The position numbers and the translations under genes are program-made. Below are positions 5,663 through 9,452 of a stretch of DNA of 9,452 nt, in pieces. This DNA is from Actinomycetes bacterium (GTDB taxonomy: Bacteria; Actinomycetota; Actinomycetes; Actinomycetales; Actinomycetaceae): the NCBI GenBank assembly GCA_023426345.1, contig JAFAAX010000148.1, positions 1 through 9,452 of the forward strand, written 5' to 3'. Numbering within the stretch: position 1 is the first letter of the stretch; each line of letters opens with the position of its first letter. The notes beneath the pieces were generated by a model. It was given only the letters and a program-made list of their open reading frames with translations. It was not told where the DNA came from and searched no databases.

Positions 5663-6946
5663 CTAAGGCCCGAGCAGGGCCAGGGGGACCACGGCGACTC
5701 CGTCGGGTCGACGGTAGGCGTCCTTTCCCGTGGTGATGACGACCCGGTCGATGAGATCTGCTCCCATCTGGACGTTCAGCCAGTTGAGGTGCCGGACGTC
5801 AAGATCGTCGAGGGACTCGGCCAGTTTGACCTCGACTGCCAGCACGGTGCCGTCTTCGGCCTGCAGGATGAGGTCGACTTCGTGCTCGCCCCGATGCGTC
5901 CGGAGATGGGCGACATCGAGCTCCAGGGCCTGCGCGTGAACGCGGATGGAAAGGGTCACCAATGACTCGAAGAGATTCCCCAGGAGGGGTCCGTCGTGGA
6001 GGTGACGGTACCGTTCCTCCCGATCGGCAAGGGTTGTGTCACCCAGGAGCGTGCGTTCCGTGACGCCCATGAGGTTCGCCGCGAGGGCGGGGTCCGCGAG
6101 TTGGTGCTTCGGGCTGCGGCCCAGGCGCATGATGCCCCGACCCCGGGGCGTCCATGCAGGAACCGGGTCAAGGAGCCACAGCTGGGTCAGCGCCTCGCGG
6201 TAGTCGATGATCGTGCTGCGCGCCGGTCTCACCGACGCGGACACGGCGTCGGCAATGGATTCGTAGGAGGCCGTTCCTGACGTGGCAGCGGCGTAGGCCG
6301 TGAGCCAAGCGCGCAGGGAGTCGGGTCGGCGGACCGTCGATCCCAGGGCGTCCACTTCGTCGGAAAGCGCGTGGTCGAGGTAACTGGACAGCTCGCGACG
6401 GCGCAGGGCCACGGAATCTCGCCGTATTCCGGGGAATCCGGAGGCGAGGATCTCCCGGGTGTAGTCGGTCAGGCCGATGTCGGTGTGGCCCGAGATCCTG
6501 TCGGCGGTGCCGTGGAGGAGGTCCGACAGGCTGACCGTGGGGTGCTCCACCTGTCTTTCGGCGAAGGAGAGAGGGCGCATCCGGAGGTTCACGATTCGTC
6601 CGGCGCCGGAGTGGATCCGGGCGTGCTGAGGATCGGCGCTGCCCGTGAGGACGAAGCGCCCGGGTGTGCGGTCGTTGTCGACGCTTCTGCGCACGACGTC
6701 CCAGATTGGGGGGTCGAGTTGCCACTCGTCGATCAGGACGGGAGGGGGTGCGTGTGTGACACGGTCGCGATCGGCGCGAAGCAGTGCGAGCTGTCCTGGA
6801 CGGTCGAGTCTGAGGGAGGTGCTGGCGACGCGTGACGCACTCTCGGTCTTGCCGACGGCCTTTGGTCCCTGGATGGCGATGGCAGGCAGCCCGGAGAGGA
6901 GGTTCGCGAGCTCGGCGTCAACCGCCCGATCCAGGTACCCATCCAT
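5663..6946 (-). CDS. AAA ATPase with DUF4143-like C-terminal domain
   Basis: 427-residue P-loop protein of the AAA_14 + DUF4143 architecture. Residues 1-160 hold the ATPase: Walker A GPKAVGKT (27-34), Walker B VLIDEW (D73-E74) and a sensor-like RFVLTGSAD (97-105). Residues about 160-300 are helical and winged-helix-like (SYESIADAVSASVRPARSTIIDY). The C-terminus has a PD-(D/E)xK-type pattern: GEHEVDLIL with D358, a short hairpin, then AVEVKLAES with E372 and K374. Such proteins are widespread in bacteria and archaea, and their role is poorly defined; a nuclease-like fold does not prove nuclease activity. ATG 6946 has AGGA seven bases upstream (6954-6957). It converges with lacA, with 20 bases between stops and no terminator visible. 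It is divergent from nadE, with no partner gene adjacent on its own strand in the window. Length and motifs look intact. Confidence 0.87.
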   Translation of the reverse strand: MDGYLDRAVDAELANLLSGLPAIAIQGPKAVGKTESASRVASTSLRLDRPGQLALLRADRDRVTHAPPPVLIDEWQLDPPIWDVVRRSVDNDRTPGRFVLTGSADPQHARIHSGAGRIVNLRMRPLSFAERQVEHPTVSLSDLLHGTADRISGHTDIGLTDYTREILASGFPGIRRDSVALRRRELSSYLDHALSDEVDALGSTVRRPDSLRAWLTAYAAATSGTASYESIADAVSASVRPARSTIIDYREALTQLWLLDPVPAWTPRGRGIMRLGRSPKHQLADPALAANLMGVTERTLLGDTTLADREERYRHLHDGPLLGNLFESLVTLSIRVHAQALELDVAHLRTHRGEHEVDLILQAEDGTVLAVEVKLAESLDDLDVRHLNWLNVQMGADLIDRVVITTGKDAYRRPDGVAVVPLALLGP

Positions 6947-6955
6947 GGGGGAATC

Positions 6956-7004
6956 CTACAGATTCGTAAGCTGATACGCTACAAATTCGCATCATTGAAT
7001 GCGA
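6956..7004. promoter_or_regulatory. AT-rich control region with direct and inverted repeats upstream of the ATPase gene
   Basis: In an otherwise GC-rich window, about 6951-7010 is markedly AT-rich. CTACAGATTCGTA (6956-6968) and CTACAAATTCGCA (6979-6991) match at 11 of 13 positions with a 23-bp period, about two helical turns. They are followed by a perfect 6-bp inverted repeat TCGCAT/ATGCGA (6987-6992, 6999-7004). On the minus strand, TATCAG preceded 17 bases earlier by TTCAAT could serve as weak -10/-35 boxes for the ATPase gene. I read this as promoter plus operator, possibly self-regulated. Confidence 0.4.
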
Positions 7005-7065
7005 CAAACGCGCAGATGCCCTGTCCGTGTTCCGCCACCCGTGCGGACGTCGGGCCACCCCGACC

Positions 7066-7093
7066 TTCGGGCCCGTTCCTCCGATGGAATAAT
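7066..7093 (+). promoter_or_regulatory. Putative nadE promoter
   Basis: AATAAT at 7088-7093 stands out in GC-rich sequence and could be a -10 box. TTCGGG at 7066-7071 lies 16 bases upstream as a poor -35. Transcription from about 7100 would leave a leader of roughly 40 bases before the nadE start. A GC-rich inverted repeat CGGGCC/GGCCCG (7051-7056, 7070-7075) overlaps it. The rest of the 6947-7138 gap shows nothing else I can name. Confidence 0.35.
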
Positions 7094-7128
7094 GAGGGCC
7101 GCGCCCACCCAGCGCGCCCATGCTGCCC

Positions 7129-7141
7129 AGGAGGTCCCGTG
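7129..7141 (+). promoter_or_regulatory. Ribosome site fixing the nadE GTG start
   Basis: A consensus AGGAGG at 7129-7134 lies four bases before GTG 7139-7141. Together with the typical NadE N-terminus that follows (EFRSIYDQGFARVA), it selects this start over the in-frame ATGs at 6995 and 7016. Confidence 0.85.
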
Positions 7142-9442
7142 GAGTTCCGTTCGATCTACGATCAGGGGTTCGCGCGCGTCGCGGCCGTGACGGTCCCCTC
7201 CCATCCGGGCGAGCCCGCGCGCAACGCCGACGCCATCCTGGAGGCAGCCCGCCAGTGCGACGCGCGCGGGGCGGCGGTGGCGGTGTTCCCGGAGCTGTCG
7301 GTGTCCGGCTACGCCATCGACGACCTGCTGCTCCAGGACGTCCTGCTCGACGAGGTGGAGGCGGCGCTCGACCGCATCCGCCGGGCCACGGCCGACGGGG
7401 ATGGCCTGCTTCCCTTGCTGGTCGTCGGCGCGCCGATCCGCCACGACCACCGCCTGTTCAACTGCGCGGTCGCGATCCACCGGGGCCGCGTCGTGGCGAT
7501 CACCCCCAAGCAGTACCTGCCGAACTACCGCGAGTTCTACGAGAAGCGCCATTTCGCCACGCCCGGACCCGGGACCTCCCCGATCCACACCGCGCCGTGG
7601 CTCGGCGGCGACGAGGGCGGCCCGCGTGGCGGGGCCCGTCCGGCGTCGTGCCCTTTCGGGAGCGTCGTCATCGACGTCGAGGACGTGCCCGGCCTGGCGA
7701 TCGGCATCGAGGTGTGCGAGGACATGTGGGTGCCGGTGCCGCCCTCGTCCCTGCTGGCGCTCGCGGGGGCGACGGTCATCGGCAACCTGTCGGCCTCCCC
7801 GATCACCGTCGGGCGGGCGGCGGACCGGGCGCTGCTGGCTCGGTCGGCCTCGGTGCGCCTCAACGCCGCCTACATCTACACGGCGGCCGGCCAGGGCGAG
7901 TCCACGACGGACCTGTCCTGGGACGGCCAGACCATGATCCACGAGATGGGGGACCTGCTGGCCGCGGGCGAGCGCTTCCCCGGCGGCATGCGGATCACCA
8001 TCGCGGACGTCGACCTGGACCGGCTCCGCCAGGAGCGCGCACGCCAGGGCTCCTTCGACGACAACGCGCAGGCGCTGGGACTGGGTCCGGGACTGGGTCC
8101 GGCGCCCGACGCGGCGGGGGCGGGCGGGACGGCGTCGCCCTCGTCGGCGGCCACAGCCACCCGCCCCCTCCACGTCGCCCTGCGACTCGATCCCCCTCGG
8201 ACCGACATCGGCCTGGAGCGCCGGATCGACCGCTTCCCCTTCGTCCCCGACGATGCCGACCACCTGGCGCAGGACTGCTACGAGGCCTACAACATCCAGG
8301 TCTCCGGCCTGGAGAAGCGCCTGCGCGCCATCCCGGGGACGAAGCCCGTCATCGGGATCTCGGGCGGACTGGACTCGACGCACGCGCTCATCGTCGCGGC
8401 GAAGGCGATGGACCGCCTGGGCCGCCCGCGCACGGACATCCTGGCCTACACGCTGCCCGGGTTCGCCACGTCCGCGCACACGAAGACCAACGCGACGCTG
8501 CTGTGCGAACGGCTGGGCGTCTCCTTCGAGGAGATCGACATCACCCCGGCCGCCCGCCAGATGCTCTCCGACCTCCGCCACCCCTACGCGGCCACCGGGG
8601 GCGCGGGCGCCACCGACTACGACGTCACCTTCGAGAACGTCCAGGCGGGGCTGCGCACCGACTACCTGTTCCGCCTGGCCAACCACTGGGGCGGCATCGT
8701 CATCGGCACCGGCGACCTGTCGGAGCTCGCGCTCGGATGGTGCACCTACGGGGTCGGCGACCAGATGAGCCACTACGCCGTCAACACGGGCGTGCCGAAG
8801 ACGATGATCCAGCACCTCATCCGCTGGGTCGTCTCATCGGGCCAGTTCAGCGAGGGCGTCGGCGAGGTCCTCCTGTCGATCCTCGACACGGAGATTACCC
8901 CCGAGCTGGTCCCCGCCCGCCCCGGCGAGGCCCCGCAGTCCACCGAGGCGGCAATCGGGCCCTACAACCTCCAGGACTTCACGCTGTACTACCTGCTGCG
9001 CCGCGGGTACCGGCCGTCCAAGATCGCGTTCCTCGCGGAGAAGGCGTGGGCGCGTCCCGCGTCCGAGGGCGCCTGGCCCCCCGGATTCCCCGACGACAAG
9101 CGGGCGTCGTACACGCTGGAGGAGATCGTGTCCTGGGAGCGCCTGTTCCTCAAGAGGTTCTTCGCCAACCAGTTCAAGCGCACCGCGATCCCCAACGGCC
9201 CGAAGGTGATGGCCGGCGGCTCGCTGTCCCCGCGGGGGGACTGGCGCATGCCAGCCGACGTGCCCGCCACCGCGTGGATCGCGGAGCTGGAGGCGGGCGT
9301 CGCCGGCGTGCCCGGGTCCGGCGTGCCCAGTCCGGGGCCGTCCATTGACGAGGCCGCCCGCGTGGCCGGCTCCGGCGGCCCGGCCTCGTCGCGCGGTCTC
9401 GAGGGGACGGCCCCCGGGGCGGGCGGACAGGCGCGGCCGTGA
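7139..9442 (+). CDS. nadE: Glutamine-dependent NAD+ synthase
   Basis: 767-residue cytoplasmic enzyme making NAD+ from nicotinic acid adenine dinucleotide with ATP and glutamine, the last step of NAD synthesis. The N-terminal nitrilase-type glutaminase domain (residues about 1-300) has the Glu-Lys-Cys triad: E52 in VFPELSVSGY, K124 in ITPKQYLPNYREFYEKRHF, C193 in IEVCEDMW. The synthetase domain (about 350-715) has the ATP-binding SGGLDS at 408-413, and GTGDLSELALGWCTYGVGDQ and NQFKRTAIPNGPKV further on. The mycobacterial enzyme has about 680 residues. The excess here is a Gly/Pro/Ala-rich insert at about 312-345 in the interdomain linker and a low-complexity Gly/Pro/Ser/Ala tail of some 50 residues from about 717. 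The GTG start has AGGAGG four bases upstream. The stop overlaps a possible next start as GTGA. All catalytic residues are present, so it should be functional. Confidence 0.97.
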   Translation: MEFRSIYDQGFARVAAVTVPSHPGEPARNADAILEAARQCDARGAAVAVFPELSVSGYAIDDLLLQDVLLDEVEAALDRIRRATADGDGLLPLLVVGAPIRHDHRLFNCAVAIHRGRVVAITPKQYLPNYREFYEKRHFATPGPGTSPIHTAPWLGGDEGGPRGGARPASCPFGSVVIDVEDVPGLAIGIEVCEDMWVPVPPSSLLALAGATVIGNLSASPITVGRAADRALLARSASVRLNAAYIYTAAGQGESTTDLSWDGQTMIHEMGDLLAAGERFPGGMRITIADVDLDRLRQERARQGSFDDNAQALGLGPGLGPAPDAAGAGGTASPSSAATATRPLHVALRLDPPRTDIGLERRIDRFPFVPDDADHLAQDCYEAYNIQVSGLEKRLRAIPGTKPVIGISGGLDSTHALIVAAKAMDRLGRPRTDILAYTLPGFATSAHTKTNATLLCERLGVSFEEIDITPAARQMLSDLRHPYAATGGAGATDYDVTFENVQAGLRTDYLFRLANHWGGIVIGTGDLSELALGWCTYGVGDQMSHYAVNTGVPKTMIQHLIRWVVSSGQFSEGVGEVLLSILDTEITPELVPARPGEAPQSTEAAIGPYNLQDFTLYYLLRRGYRPSKIAFLAEKAWARPASEGAWPPGFPDDKRASYTLEEIVSWERLFLKRFFANQFKRTAIPNGPKVMAGGSLSPRGDWRMPADVPATAWIAELEAGVAGVPGSGVPSPGPSIDEAARVAGSGGPASSRGLEGTAPGAGGQARP
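8078..8101 (+). repeat. 12-bp tandem repeat x2 in the NadE linker
   Basis: GGACTGGGTCCG occurs twice in tandem (8078-8089 and 8090-8101), giving the peptide LGLGPGLGP within the low-complexity linker. The 12-base unit keeps the frame, so copy-number change would alter only linker length. Confidence 0.85.
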
Positions 9443-9452
9443 GCGCCCTGCC
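9439..9452 (+). CDS. Possible start of the next gene, overlapping the nadE stop
   Basis: GTG at 9439-9441 overlaps the nadE TGA as GTGA, the same arrangement as efeO-efeB, and reads GTG AGC GCC CTG to the window edge. Only four full codons are visible and no ribosome site stands out, so this rests on arrangement alone. Confidence 0.25.

Noticed and set aside
6995..7138. ATG 6995 as the nadE start
   Set aside because: The extra residues cross the divergent promoter region and have no family similarity; GTG 7139 has AGGAGG and the typical N-terminus.
6992..8815. 607-residue minus-strand open frame antisense to nadE
   Set aside because: NadE on the plus strand has all catalytic motifs; the antisense frame is compositionally biased and motif-free.

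Overview
The window is very GC-rich, with strong G/C bias at third codon positions and GTG starts. It carries an EfeO/EfeB pair and a glutamine-dependent NAD synthase of the actinobacterial type. This points to a high-GC actinobacterium, plausibly Actinomyces-like, but that assignment is by impression and not from a search.

Layout. (1) Bases 93-2713: efeO and efeB, overlapping by 4 nt, form an iron-uptake unit; the permease gene efeU probably lies just off the left edge. (2) Bases 2714-3212: non-coding, with a cluster of diverged ~20-bp repeats, two pairs of which fold into imperfect stem-loops. (3) Bases 3213-5642: an accessory-looking module. A minus-strand fragment encodes only the cupin (sensor) half of an AraC-family regulator. 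Divergent from it are a MATE-family efflux gene and, overlapping its end, a LacA/Maa-type sugar O-acetyltransferase. The MATE gene is broken: its two halves are in different frames. An exact 29-bp direct repeat with a 62-bp period lies at the break, and removing one period restores one 473-residue frame. (4) Bases 5663-6946, minus strand: an AAA ATPase with a DUF4143-like C-terminus, convergent with the acetyltransferase gene. (5) Bases 6947-7138: a divergent control region with an AT-rich block of direct and inverted repeats. (6) Bases 7139-9442: nadE, with a low-complexity insert between its two domains and a long C-terminal tail; another gene may start in its stop codon.

How the genes relate. 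EfeO (lipoprotein) and EfeB (Tat-exported heme peroxidase) act together outside the membrane in iron acquisition. The AraC remnant, MATE gene and acetyltransferase look like a former regulator-plus-target-operon set that has lost its regulator and whose transporter is now off or decaying. NadE and the ATPase share only a divergent promoter region.

I found no CRISPR array, tRNA, rRNA, insertion sequence or convincing Rho-independent terminator. The strongest candidate for something new is the 62-bp repeat unit that breaks the MATE gene at the linker between its two six-helix halves. The intergenic palindromic repeat cluster comes next. I do not see a clearly undescribed multi-gene system.
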